In this document: piece by piece, positions 51,815 to 60,193 of the stretch
Numbering within the stretch: the first letter of the stretch is position 1
Layout: each line of letters begins with the position of its first letter
From: Euryarchaeota archaeon UBA58
GTDB taxonomy: Archaea; Thermoplasmatota; Poseidoniia; Poseidoniales; Thalassarchaeaceae
Assembly: GCA_002498525.1 (NCBI GenBank)
Contig: DAHR01000005.1
Location: 95,240-159,239, forward strand
Direction of reading: 5' to 3'
DNA length: 64,000 nt
Notes under the pieces: generated by a model
The model's input: only the letters and a program-made list of their open reading frames with translations
Database searches by the model: none
Told to the model about the DNA's origin: nothing
Translations under genes and position numbers: made by a program

Positions 51815-52042
51815 ATGAAGGCTTATCGCGCATCGGGAACATTCCGCAATGGCAGGACCGTTCAGGAGTACACTCTCGACGTCGTCGCCGCAGACGAGGA
51901 TGAAGCTAGGCACTACGTATTATCCTACTTCGGCAGCCGCCACCGCACACCTCGCCGATTCGTCATCATCAACTCACTCGAGGAGATTAAACCCTCAGAC
52001 TCGAGTGAACCTCGAGTCATCGCCCACTTCCGAGAACAGTGA
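51815..52042 (+). CDS. rpl20a: Large-subunit ribosomal protein L18Ae/LX (L20a)
   Basis: The 75-residue protein begins MKAYRASGTFRNGRTVQEYTL in two pieces (MKAYRASGTFR, then NGRTVQEY) and ends FIVINSLEEI-like (RRFVIINSLEEIKP). It matches archaeal LX/L18a: short basic start, EDEARHYVLSYFGSRH as the helical middle, RFVIINSLEEI near the end. In many archaea LX is followed directly by prefoldin alpha and FtsY; here those follow only after the 4.3-kb sulfation locus. The longer ORF from 51707 lacks support because the protein starts with the conserved MKAYR. Confidence 0.9.
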   Translation: MKAYRASGTFRNGRTVQEYTLDVVAADEDEARHYVLSYFGSRHRTPRRFVIINSLEEIKPSDSSEPRVIAHFREQ

Positions 52043-52045
52043 TTT

Positions 52046-52981
52046 TCAAAATTCATCATACCCTAGAATACAATGAGCATCACCAAATCGATTGGTGTAT
52101 TCTCCAATGATATCTGGAGTGAAAAACTCCTTCCATTTAGTTAACTTTCCAGTTGAAATATGAGAGTTTTCTTTTATATCTCTAACACTCATTCTGTTAA
52201 GATCTTGAGCTTGAGCCCATACTAACTCTTCTTTAATTACCTTCTCTTCAAATCCAAGCCAACGAAAAATTCTTTCAAACAAAACATCAAAATCTGCGAC
52301 AATATCCTCCATCTTAATTGTGAGTATTTCAGATCGCTCTTTCCAATCGAGCATTGTATTAATAGTCACACCAGCGTACCCATCCATCTCAAAAACAATT
52401 CCTGCTTCCTTATCCAACTCCGTTATCTTTGTTTGATATGATTTTCCATTAAATAAAGAAACAAAATCCCTTCGAGCTTCGATATTTTGACAATCTACAG
52501 GCCAGGGGACTGTTGGAAAACGAAAATTATCATCACTAAAGTCCTCATTCACCACGAACTGCTCATGGTCGCCACATCGTTGATGGTAGAGGTATCCTGA
52601 CACTATAACATCACGTGGGTCACGTATTATTCTCACGCCTCTATATCCTTTATCTAATAATTCATCTTCTACAACGGAGTGAGTTAATTGTAATATATCA
52701 CAATTATTCGGGATATCACTCACTTTCCCTAATAATCGTTTGAACCTAAAGCCACGCCGTTTTGCGAGTGGGCGAAATACTCGCGTCATCAATCTAGTCG
52801 CAATCTTATGGTGTGTTAGGATTAGAATAGGTTCACTTAATTTGGTTCCAAAACCAATTCTCCGTATGTCAAGAATAAGTTGCTTGAGAGTCCAGAAGCC
52901 GGGAATATCCATAATGAGACCATCCTTGTCCGGCGGCCGGTTCAAAATGAACCAATCGGAGGCAGATGTTGAATATTTCAT
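52046..52981 (-). CDS. Sulfotransferase-family protein, AT-rich
   Basis: The 311-residue protein has the P-loop-like PAPS 5'-phosphate site ILILTHHKIATRLMTRVF and the 3'-phosphate site RGVRIIRDPRDVIVSGYLYH, hallmarks of sulfotransferases. The base composition is visibly lower in GC (about 36-40% by eye) than the roughly 55% of the neighbours, and codons with A/T third positions dominate. That suggests recent acquisition. It stops three bases from the L18a stop, convergent. The acceptor is unknown: surface glycan, exopolysaccharide or lipid head groups are options. Confidence 0.85.
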   Translation of the reverse strand: MKYSTSASDWFILNRPPDKDGLIMDIPGFWTLKQLILDIRRIGFGTKLSEPILILTHHKIATRLMTRVFRPLAKRRGFRFKRLLGKVSDIPNNCDILQLTHSVVEDELLDKGYRGVRIIRDPRDVIVSGYLYHQRCGDHEQFVVNEDFSDDNFRFPTVPWPVDCQNIEARRDFVSLFNGKSYQTKITELDKEAGIVFEMDGYAGVTINTMLDWKERSEILTIKMEDIVADFDVLFERIFRWLGFEEKVIKEELVWAQAQDLNRMSVRDIKENSHISTGKLTKWKEFFTPDIIGEYTNRFGDAHCILGYDEF

Positions 52982-53037
52982 TGATTAATCTAACTTAGTA
53001 GCGCAAATGTGAAAGGAGAAGCCAAGGAGCAAATCAC

Positions 53038-53592
53038 ATGATAAAGAAGGCAGCCATGCGTCAGTACTGGCGCATCCAACAGAGCCAGACCCTCATCTCG
53101 ATGGGCTTCTGGTGCACCACCTTGACCCTCCTCGTCTGGCCACTTATCAGCTGGAGATTCGAAGCGATGGAACCTCTCATGGGCATTCAACCAACCTACT
53201 TCGGATTGGCGGGAATCGGACTCAGTGTCCTCGCCATCGTGCTGTCGATAGGCTGGGTCTACGACGTTACCTTCGGCCTCTGGCGCGAACACCTAACCAT
53301 CGTACAGGAACGCAACCCATTCACCACCTACAAACTGAATGCACCCTTCGGGATGATTCTCTCTCAAACAAACACTATTCTGAGGAAGATGTCTGAAGAT
53401 GACGAAGAAATCCAACGGCACTGCGACTTCGTCGACCGCTGGTTGGAGTGGAATTCACAACAGGAGATCTGGGCGCGCTCGATGTCGTCCTGGAAGAACA
53501 TCATCGGTGAGGAGGATCCGTTTCTGGTACATCTCCCTCCGGAAGCGCGCGCAGCCCTCGAAGCTGCAGCTGATGAGATGCAAGACTTCTGA
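53038..53592 (+). CDS. Small membrane protein of unknown function
   Basis: The 184-residue protein has two membrane helices (about 19-39, LISMGFWCTTLTLLVWPLI; about 54-75, GLAGIGLSVLAIVLSIGWVY) with a short N-terminus and a soluble C-terminal domain of about 105 residues rich in helices (TILRKMSEDDEEIQRHCDFV). AAGGAG lies ten bases upstream of the ATG. It is divergent from the AT-rich sulfotransferase and 23 bases upstream of cysQ in the same direction, so it probably belongs to the sulfation operon. No family recognised. Confidence 0.65.
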   Translation: MIKKAAMRQYWRIQQSQTLISMGFWCTTLTLLVWPLISWRFEAMEPLMGIQPTYFGLAGIGLSVLAIVLSIGWVYDVTFGLWREHLTIVQERNPFTTYKLNAPFGMILSQTNTILRKMSEDDEEIQRHCDFVDRWLEWNSQQEIWARSMSSWKNIIGEEDPFLVHLPPEARAALEAAADEMQDF

Positions 53593-53615
53593 TCGAGCCT
53601 TGGGGGGTTGAACTC

Positions 53616-54410
53616 GTGGACTTGGAAGTGATTGTGGATATCGCGATTGATGCGGGGCGAGCAATCATGGAGGTCTACGAGCGCGCCGAAGACTTCGAAA
53701 TAACCCACAAAGACGACGACTCACCTCTGACAGAAGCAGATTTGGCAGCCCATAACGTAATTGTCGCAGGCTTGCAAACCATCGATTCCACCCCGATAGT
53801 CTCCGAAGAAGGACGGGTCGGAGACCCGCGATACAGCGATAAATGCTGGCTTGTCGACCCACTAGATGGAACGAAGGAATTCATCAAGCGGAACGGTATG
53901 TTCACCGTCAATATCGCCTTGATGCGTCGCCACGGTGAACGCTGGAACCCTGTGTTCGGCGTCGTTCATGCTCCTGTGAGTGACACCACGTGGTTTGGAG
54001 GGGCGATCCACGCTTCAGAGCGCCGCGGCCCAGAGGGGGCAGGTCAGATGTTGGTCAAACCGACAGAGGGGGGCGGCTCGGTGCGGCTTGTGGCAAGCGG
54101 CTCCCACCGAGGTGAGAAGGACGAGTCTTTCGCTTCGACACTTGGTGATTACGAACTTGTTCGAATGGGCTCCTCCCTCAAGGCCTGCATCGTCGCAGAG
54201 GGCTCAGCAGATCTCTATCCGAGATTCGGCCCGACATCGTGTTGGGATATCGCCGCTGCTCATGCAGTTGTTTCCGGCGCTGGTGGAATCGTTGTTGGAC
54301 CAGATGGGAAAACATTGGATTATGATTTAGTCGAGAATATTCTCAATCCATTTTTCCTCGTCGCGGCCGATGAGCGCTGGACTGCGGATTGGGTCGCTCA
54401 TCAGGAGTGA
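53616..54410 (+). CDS. cysQ: 3'(2'),5'-bisphosphate nucleotidase (CysQ-type)
   Basis: The 264-residue protein belongs to the inositol monophosphatase superfamily, CysQ branch. It has DDDSPLTEADLAAHNVIV, SEEGRV, the metal motif WLVDPLDGTKEF, and WDIAAAHAVVSGAGG near the end. CysQ removes the 3'-phosphate of PAP, the product left by sulfotransferases, and so relieves their inhibition. It is an IMPase-like enzyme by fold, but DPLDGTKEF is diagnostic for the CysQ group. Its place beside two sulfotransferases and an APS kinase supports this role. The start is GTG 53616. Confidence 0.92.
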   Translation: MDLEVIVDIAIDAGRAIMEVYERAEDFEITHKDDDSPLTEADLAAHNVIVAGLQTIDSTPIVSEEGRVGDPRYSDKCWLVDPLDGTKEFIKRNGMFTVNIALMRRHGERWNPVFGVVHAPVSDTTWFGGAIHASERRGPEGAGQMLVKPTEGGGSVRLVASGSHRGEKDESFASTLGDYELVRMGSSLKACIVAEGSADLYPRFGPTSCWDIAAAHAVVSGAGGIVVGPDGKTLDYDLVENILNPFFLVAADERWTADWVAHQE

Positions 54411-55294
54411 ATGCGCCAGTGATCCACATTGAAGCCGGTCAGATCCTCAAGGAGATTGATATCAGCATTCACCTCCTCCACTAGAAGGCCCCTTTGAGCA
54501 TCATCGATCTCTCGTTTTGCCGGCGCCTCTCTGGACAGCACAGGCATCTTGTAGACATTGACCCCACGACCTTGTAGCCGCATCACGATCGGTTTTTTGA
54601 TAAATCCAGGTAACAGGCTTGCAGTGAAGCGAAAAATCCTGCCGAAGATAGTGATGGAGCGCCTGTCTGCTGCCACATTGGCGTTGTGTACTGAGTCGAG
54701 ATCGAAAGTGTGTGCAGCCAACTTTAGGTGAGAACAGACTTCGGCGAGAACCAACTCAGGTTCACGGCGCATTCGATTCGCTTGAATCAACAAGAACGAG
54801 TCGCGCTCGAAATACTCCAACCAGCGCGAAATGGCGGCGCCATAGAGTGTGTCGCAATGAAGCCGTGGATCTGACCACGCTTGAGCAAAATCAGACCAAT
54901 CACTTCCATTCTCAACATCCTCACCAGTATCGAGAATCATGTTCCAATGTGAGATGGTTCGACTGACCGGCTCGCGCAGACAGATGACGAAGCGCGCGGC
55001 CGGCCAATTCTCCGCAACACGGTGGGGTGCGAGTGGACAAGCGAGCGCGTGAACAGAACAATCGATTCGAACTCCATCAGTGGCGAAGCAGGTCGAATAT
55101 GCAGACCAATCAGGCTTCGAATCATCCCGTGGAAAGGTTCCTTTGTGCGTCGCCACCATGTTCGGCTCCTTCGGCTCCGAGACACAGATTCCTGGATGCT
55201 GCGTCAGTGCCTCAGCCAACCAGGTGGTGCCTGATTTGGGGGCTCCGAGAAGAAACGCATCAACGCGAGGAACCATCGACAGCCCAACCTCCAT
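54401..55294 (-). CDS. Sulfotransferase domain protein
   Basis: The 297-residue protein has the classical sulfotransferase P-loop FLLGAPKSGTTWLAEALTQH (the 5'-phosphosulfate loop of PAPS) and the 3'-phosphate site RFVICLREPVSRTISHWNM. Its sequence is typical of bacterial/archaeal polysaccharide sulfotransferases (heparan N-sulfotransferase-like). It is convergent with cysQ (overlap of ten bases at the ends) and divergent from the APS-kinase fusion. It is not close to the AT-rich sulfotransferase, so the two came from different sources. The GC content looks normal for the window. Confidence 0.9.
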   Translation of the reverse strand: MEVGLSMVPRVDAFLLGAPKSGTTWLAEALTQHPGICVSEPKEPNMVATHKGTFPRDDSKPDWSAYSTCFATDGVRIDCSVHALACPLAPHRVAENWPAARFVICLREPVSRTISHWNMILDTGEDVENGSDWSDFAQAWSDPRLHCDTLYGAAISRWLEYFERDSFLLIQANRMRREPELVLAEVCSHLKLAAHTFDLDSVHNANVAADRRSITIFGRIFRFTASLLPGFIKKPIVMRLQGRGVNVYKMPVLSREAPAKREIDDAQRGLLVEEVNADINLLEDLTGFNVDHWRIHS

Positions 55295-55405
55295 GACTCC
55301 GACTCAAGACCTTCCGATATAGGAATTCACACTCGTTGAGAGACCTCAGGCAGCCGTCGCAATGAAATACAGGCCATAATTCGCCCGCTCCTAGAGGGAT
55401 GAAAG

Positions 55406-56290
55406 ATGGTTAACAAGGTAGTTTGGTTCACGGGCCTCTCAGGCGCAGGGAAGACGACCATTGCAATGGCTGCCGCTGAGCGATTTGGTTGCGAGGTATT
55501 GGATGGGGACACCATCAGGGACTTTTTCTCTAACCACGATTTCAGCCGCGAGGGAAGGGAGCGACACCTGCTTGGCATCGCCAAGATGGCTAGGATGATA
55601 TCCAAACACACACACGTTATCTGCTCTTTCATCACACCTTACGAAGATGTGCGCGAGAAGATTCTCGACAGCCTACCAGACAATGCGATCATGGTCCACA
55701 TATCCACATCTCTGGAAGTCTGCGAGGACAGAGATGTGAAGGGCTTGTACGCGAAGGCCCGTTCCGGCGAAATCACCAACTTCACTGGCATCAACGACCC
55801 ATTCGACGAGCCGAAGTGCGCCCACATAACATTGGATTCCAGTGGTGTTGTGGGTAATTCCATTGACGACATGGTCGACCAGCTCGCACATCTCTTCGAG
55901 AAACCCAAGGCAGTCCTTCTGCCAGGCCGATGGCAGCCACTTCACGTGGGTCACGAGTGGTTAATCCAAAGAGAATTGGACCAGGGCAAGAGGGTCGTCG
56001 TCGGTATCCGAGACACACCGGTATCAGACTCAGACCCCTTCTCGACCGACGCTCGGAAGAGGATGATTGAGTACAGATATGCAGGTGAAGAGGTGGAGGC
56101 ATGGGTCATGCCCGACATCGAAGCAATCTCCTACGGTCGCAAGGTCGGCTACGAGCTCCGTGAGGCAGACGACATCCCCCCTGAGGTCTTCGCGGTATCA
56201 GCCACAGGCGTGCGTGGCGGTGATCGCGCGAATGTCTCCAAGAGAGTGATGGAATTCATGATTAACGAAGGCATCTGGGACGGCGATTAA
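55406..56290 (+). CDS. APS kinase fused to a nucleotidyltransferase domain
   Basis: The 294-residue protein starts with an adenylylsulfate kinase domain: Walker A FTGLSGAGKTT (residues 8-18), LDGDTIRD, FSREGRERHLLGIAKMA, and the KGLYAKARSGEI-x-NFTG substrate loop. It phosphorylates APS to PAPS. From about residue 168 a second domain begins, LLPGRWQPLHVGHEWLI, with the H-x-G-H motif (180-183) of cytidylyl/NMN-adenylyl-transferase-like enzymes, ending in VSATGVRGGDRANV (ISSTxxR-like). It is not an ATP sulfurylase, whose motif is QxRNPxHxxH. What the second domain adenylylates is unknown; some similar fusions exist. The start is ATG 55406. Confidence 0.9.
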   Translation: MVNKVVWFTGLSGAGKTTIAMAAAERFGCEVLDGDTIRDFFSNHDFSREGRERHLLGIAKMARMISKHTHVICSFITPYEDVREKILDSLPDNAIMVHISTSLEVCEDRDVKGLYAKARSGEITNFTGINDPFDEPKCAHITLDSSGVVGNSIDDMVDQLAHLFEKPKAVLLPGRWQPLHVGHEWLIQRELDQGKRVVVGIRDTPVSDSDPFSTDARKRMIEYRYAGEEVEAWVMPDIEAISYGRKVGYELREADDIPPEVFAVSATGVRGGDRANVSKRVMEFMINEGIWDGD

Positions 56291-56378
56291 TCCGATACTC
56301 ATTGATCCGACACCTCACTTACACGTCGAGGTTTAACCTGCGACGGCTTCATTGCACCCGCACATCTCGCCAGCCTTG

Positions 56379-56954
56379 ATGGGCACCTCTGAGCGTAGGG
56401 CTGGCGGCGCACCAAAATCCACATCCGACCGAGCCGAGTTGCAACGTCTCGCGCAACTCGTCGAACTGAACCGCGAGCGTCTGCAGACCATCGAGCAGCA
56501 GGTCATCAGATTGGATGAGGTCAGACAGGAGCAAGCGAGGGCGCTTCTCGCCCTCGAATCCATCCCTGAGGGGGGAGCGAGTAATGTGATGATTCCTCTG
56601 GGCGGCGGCGTCCAGATCATCGCAGATGTTCTGGGTGAGTCCGGTGCAGTGATAGACATAGGCAGTGGTGTTCAAGTCGAACGAACGCGAGAAGAAGCGT
56701 TGGAGATGCTGACCCATCGGAACGAGGAACTCATTGGGCTGATGGACATACTGAAAGCCGAATTCGATGAGACCGAGAAACTCGTCATCGAACTCGCGAA
56801 TCAATTCAACGACGGGGCCCAAGCATTCCAGGATGATGCCCCAGAAACCGCCGCACCGAGCCCTAAAACACCCCCCACAAAGCAAGAGCCGATAGAGCAG
56901 AGGGCCCGCCGCAGACGTCGCAAGCGCGGAACCGATCTGACATTGGATGATTGA
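56379..56954 (+). CDS. pfdA: Prefoldin alpha subunit
   Basis: The 191-residue chaperone subunit forms a jellyfish-like hexamer with prefoldin beta. A long N-terminal coiled coil (ELQRLAQLVELNRERLQTIE) is followed by the beta hairpin VMIPLGGGVQIIADV and VIDIGSGVQVERTREEALEML, and then by the second coiled coil. The C-terminus carries an unusual basic tail (RARRRRRKRGTDL). The start is ATG 56379. FtsY follows nine bases later, the standard archaeal order. Confidence 0.9.
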   Translation: MGTSERRAGGAPKSTSDRAELQRLAQLVELNRERLQTIEQQVIRLDEVRQEQARALLALESIPEGGASNVMIPLGGGVQIIADVLGESGAVIDIGSGVQVERTREEALEMLTHRNEELIGLMDILKAEFDETEKLVIELANQFNDGAQAFQDDAPETAAPSPKTPPTKQEPIEQRARRRRRKRGTDLTLDD

Positions 56955-56963
56955 GGTGGAATA

Positions 56964-58259
56964 ATGGGTTTGTTCGACCGCTTCAAGAAACGCGCTGAGA
57001 AAGCGGTCGATGAAGAAGAATTCACAGTCGAGGAAGATTCTATCGAAGCCGAGGAAGCGTTGATTCAACGCCGTCAATTGATGGAGGCGATGGAGCGCGC
57101 GAAGGACGCACCACCTCCTCCCCCACCCCCCGGCTTCGAGACATTCAAAGAAGAAGTAGAGGAACAATGGGATGATTTCGTCGAGGAATTACCTGATGAT
57201 CCGTTTAGTCAACCCGTTGACAAGAAATCCCGTAAGAAGGCTGTTCGGGCCGCGTCCGTGGCAGCGGCGAAAACTTCGGATGAGCCCGAGGAAAAACCAC
57301 CACACGACCGAATGAGAAGCACCACTGGGCGCGCACTCGTGGCAACCGACAAAGTCGCGATCAAAGTGGATCTGGGTGAATCAGAAGTAAAGCGGGGCGG
57401 CCGCATCATCGCATCCAGTAAGGTTCTCGATGAGATTCTAGAGGAGTTGGAAACAGATCTTCTGATGGCCGATATGGGTCACACCGCTGTCGAAGAGGTG
57501 ATGACTGCGCTACGCGGCTCGCTGATTGGAGCCCGCCTCGGTCGCAAGGCCGAATTGGCCGATGTCATCGATGAGGCTTTGCGAAAAGCACTGCTCGATC
57601 TGTTGGAGTCAGGTTACTGGGATTTCGATAAGACCGTGAAGTCATTCGCAGCCGAAGCAACTCCAGTCTCAATCATGATGGTCGGCGTCAATGGCACTGG
57701 TAAAACGACGACCACAGCGAAGATCGCACACCGTCTGCAGCAGAATGGCTACTCGGTGGTGCTAGCCGCCGCTGACACCTTCCGCGCAGGCGCAATCGAA
57801 CAGTTGGCGAACCATGCAGACAGACTCTCGGTACGCTGTATCCGTAGTCAGCGCGGTGGTGATGCAGCGGCGATTGCACGCGATGCTTGTGAGAGCGCAG
57901 CAGCGAGGGGAGAGGATATCGTGATCATCGACACCGCGGGCCGAATGCAGAACAAAATCAATCTGATGGAAGAACTGCGCAAGGTACACAGAGTCACGCG
58001 CCCACATCTGGTGCTCTTCGTCGCCGATGCCTTGGCCGGTAATGATGCGGTGATTCAGGCGAAGGAGTTCCAGAGGATGCTCAATTTCGATGGAGCCGTG
58101 CTCTGCAAACTCGATACCGATGCCAAAGGTGGTGCTGCATTGTCCATTTCGCACGCTACCGGCCGACCCATAGTGCTGGCTGGAGTAGGCCAAGGTTACG
58201 ACGACCTTCGCGATTTCGACCCGCAATGGCTCTTGGACTCGATTCTGGGCGACGACTGA
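56964..58259 (+). CDS. ftsY: Signal recognition particle receptor FtsY
   Basis: The 431-residue SRP receptor has a charged, partly disordered N-terminus (KKRAEKAVDEEEFTVEEDS and a PPPPPPPGF stretch), then the N domain and the GTPase G domain. G1 is GVNGTGKTTTTAKIA, the DTAGRMQNKINLMEEL motif follows, the specificity motif is CKLDTDAKGGAA, and the insertion box is present. The family is universal. A downstream membrane protein gene starts 51 bases later. Its gene order after prefoldin alpha is the conserved one. Confidence 0.97.
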   Translation: MGLFDRFKKRAEKAVDEEEFTVEEDSIEAEEALIQRRQLMEAMERAKDAPPPPPPPGFETFKEEVEEQWDDFVEELPDDPFSQPVDKKSRKKAVRAASVAAAKTSDEPEEKPPHDRMRSTTGRALVATDKVAIKVDLGESEVKRGGRIIASSKVLDEILEELETDLLMADMGHTAVEEVMTALRGSLIGARLGRKAELADVIDEALRKALLDLLESGYWDFDKTVKSFAAEATPVSIMMVGVNGTGKTTTTAKIAHRLQQNGYSVVLAAADTFRAGAIEQLANHADRLSVRCIRSQRGGDAAAIARDACESAAARGEDIVIIDTAGRMQNKINLMEELRKVHRVTRPHLVLFVADALAGNDAVIQAKEFQRMLNFDGAVLCKLDTDAKGGAALSISHATGRPIVLAGVGQGYDDLRDFDPQWLLDSILGDD

Positions 58260-58309
58260 GTGAGTCGACCGCGTCTTTCATCAACAACTGCTCGTGTGTC
58301 GCGACGAGC

Positions 58310-59026
58310 ATGACAACAGAGGAGTCGAACACAGCACTGGTGGTGGTTGGCAACCCAATCATCGAAGGACACCTCAAACGAGTCTTGCACAAGCGCGGAT
58401 GGAGCATCGATGTATGCGGTGACGGTGATAGTGCAGTCGACCGATATGTGCAACTGCGACCCGCTTTGGTCTTCATCGCGCTCGACATTCCGACACTTGA
58501 CGGACATGTCGCCGCTCTGGAGATGAGAGAAGCCGACTCTTCGGCGCGAATCGTCTTCGTCACTAGTCATGGTCGGAAGACGATCGCCGAAGATGCCGCA
58601 TACTCCTCAGGGGCCGTCGGCGTCTTGGTGACGCCAATCACAGACTCACAGGTCGGTGAGGCTTGGAGTGATTGGCATGGCACCATTCCAGAAGCCCCAG
58701 GACTTTCGGATCTCGACGCGCTCTACCCCGTTCTCGAAGACCCCGAACCCGAACCCCCGGCCTTTCCAATGATGCCTGGCTTGCCCCCACTTCCAGATAC
58801 CACACCTGACGATCCCACAAATGTCGAATTACCATCAGCCTCTACTGCTTCAGTGGCCGATTTCAAACCTCAAAAGAAGAGGAGCAAGGTTCGTTGGTTG
58901 GTGAGATTGACCGTCCTCTTCCTGCTCACAGGAGGGTCTCTGGGTGCTGCGCATTACCTCGGCTTAGTCGATTTGAACGGTCTCATCGAAGAATTCCGTT
59001 CCACAATCTCGTCCCTGTTCAATTGA
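58310..59026 (+). CDS. Membrane-anchored pseudo-receiver protein
   Basis: The 238-residue protein has a CheY-like fold: ALVVVGNPIIEGHLKRVLHK, LVFIALDIPTLDGHVAALEM, IVFVTSHGRKTIAEDAAYSS and VGVLVTPITDSQV line up with receiver strands. The acidic pair is replaced by G-N, the phosphoacceptor Asp position by Ala (in FIALD), and the conserved Lys by Thr (VTP). It is therefore a non-phosphorylatable receiver. A Pro-rich linker (EPEPEPPAFPMM-like) follows, then a basic patch KKRSK and one membrane helix (about 197-220, LVRLTVLFLLTGGSLGAAHYL). The start is ATG 58310. It overlaps the small convergent protein gene by eight bases. Confidence 0.7.
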   Translation: MTTEESNTALVVVGNPIIEGHLKRVLHKRGWSIDVCGDGDSAVDRYVQLRPALVFIALDIPTLDGHVAALEMREADSSARIVFVTSHGRKTIAEDAAYSSGAVGVLVTPITDSQVGEAWSDWHGTIPEAPGLSDLDALYPVLEDPEPEPPAFPMMPGLPPLPDTTPDDPTNVELPSASTASVADFKPQKKRSKVRWLVRLTVLFLLTGGSLGAAHYLGLVDLNGLIEEFRSTISSLFN

Positions 59027-59264
59027 TTTCACTACTTTCATCAACAATCAAGACAGCAGGAACTTGATTCACAATCGAGCTTCCAGGCGGACCATCGGTG
59101 ACAGTCTTCATGGAGACAGAACCGTCGGTCAACAGACTTTCATCTCCTGCTGCCAATCGCAGTCCGATTCTCCAGCGCTTGATTAATTCTCGGAGAAGAA
59201 GCACTGCGACGGCGGAAAGAATGAGCAGCGCCAGAATCAGATTGAGCAGAGATTCAAGATTCAC
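59019..59264 (-). CDS. Small membrane-anchored protein
   Basis: The 81-residue protein has one N-terminal membrane helix (LLNLILALLILSAVAVLLL) followed by a basic patch (RELIKRWRIGLR) and a short soluble tail. It starts nine bases downstream of the OMP decarboxylase stop, so cotranscription with pyrF is likely. It overlaps the convergent pseudo-receiver gene by eight bases. No family recognised. Confidence 0.55.
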   Translation of the reverse strand: MNLESLLNLILALLILSAVAVLLLRELIKRWRIGLRLAAGDESLLTDGSVSMKTVTDGPPGSSIVNQVPAVLIVDESSEIN

Positions 59265-59273
59265 GATATCTCC

Positions 59274-60071
59274 TCAGACCCGGTCCAGAAGAGCTTGGAA
59301 CGACACACTCGCGTATTCCGTAGCAGCAGCAACAACATCGTCGGCAGCATGGATGCCCGAGCCGACGATGATCGCATCCGACCCCGCGAGCACCGCATCG
59401 CGTGGATGCCCGTAGCGCTGCCCCATCGCTCCAGCACCTACGTCGAGATTCACCCCCGGCGTCCAGATCATCTGTCCACTTCCAACTTCGGCTCGCAGTG
59501 CACCGATTCGATCTGCGGAACTGCCATTGCCGATGTATCCTATCACATGCGGAGAACCCCGGCCAGTGGCGAGGGTTTGAGTCGTGTATTCGGAACCCAG
59601 CATATTACCCCGGCTCGACATCTGTGCCAGCAATAGAACGCCGCCGACCCTCTCGACATCAGCCCAAGCGGCGGCGATGCCATCAATCACATCGGGCCCG
59701 GATACTCGATGAGCAGTGACGATGTCGGCCCAAGAGCGAATATCATGAGCACCAGCCATCTGTTGCTGTGAGACCTTGCCGATGTCGGCGAACTTCCTGT
59801 CTTCGAAGAGCAGCAGATCGTGCTGCTGTGCCGACTCTACCAGACGCTGCCAATTCTCCCGTGAGAAGTCGTCGACCATGTCGGCGTGAGTCTTCAGTGC
59901 AGCGATGTGGGGGCCAGCGAGATTCACCAAGTCAACCAATTCGTCAACAGTTCTCATGTCAGCGGCTAGGCACACCAGTGAGCCCTTACGAGCAGCCGTC
60001 TGCATGAAGCGGTGGGCGAGAGGGTTGGCACAATCAGTCCAGCGCGCACCCCATGCGTCCTGCGGTTGCAT
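59274..60071 (-). CDS. pyrF: Orotidine 5'-phosphate decarboxylase (eukaryote-like URA3 type)
   Basis: The 265-residue enzyme catalyses the last step of UMP synthesis. The active site FEDRKFADIGKVSQQQM has the DRKFADIG pattern of the URA3/UMPS branch rather than the DxKxxDI of most archaeal PyrF. Further parts are ALKTHADMV (catalytic Lys-Asp region), VLLLAQMSSRGNM and WTPGVNLDVGAGAMGQRY. The ATG at 60071 begins the conserved part; the GTG/ATG 30 bases earlier adds ten residues. It is divergent from the purine operon. Confidence 0.92.
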   Translation of the reverse strand: MQPQDAWGARWTDCANPLAHRFMQTAARKGSLVCLAADMRTVDELVDLVNLAGPHIAALKTHADMVDDFSRENWQRLVESAQQHDLLLFEDRKFADIGKVSQQQMAGAHDIRSWADIVTAHRVSGPDVIDGIAAAWADVERVGGVLLLAQMSSRGNMLGSEYTTQTLATGRGSPHVIGYIGNGSSADRIGALRAEVGSGQMIWTPGVNLDVGAGAMGQRYGHPRDAVLAGSDAIIVGSGIHAADDVVAAATEYASVSFQALLDRV

Positions 60072-60193
60072 CGACACAATCCGCCGCTGAAGGTATCTCA
60101 AGCCTTTCCCCCTGAATCATGATTCAGGCCTATGGCCTGCACCGGTTGGTTCATTGACGGCACGCCACGGTTAAGCACCACCGAGGTTCACTC

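Noticed and set aside
55406..56290. C-terminal domain as an ATP sulfurylase completing PAPS synthesis from sulfate
   Set aside because: The motif is GRWQPLHVGH, an NMNAT/cytidylyltransferase signature, not the QxRNPxHxxH of sulfurylase, and the domain is far too small.
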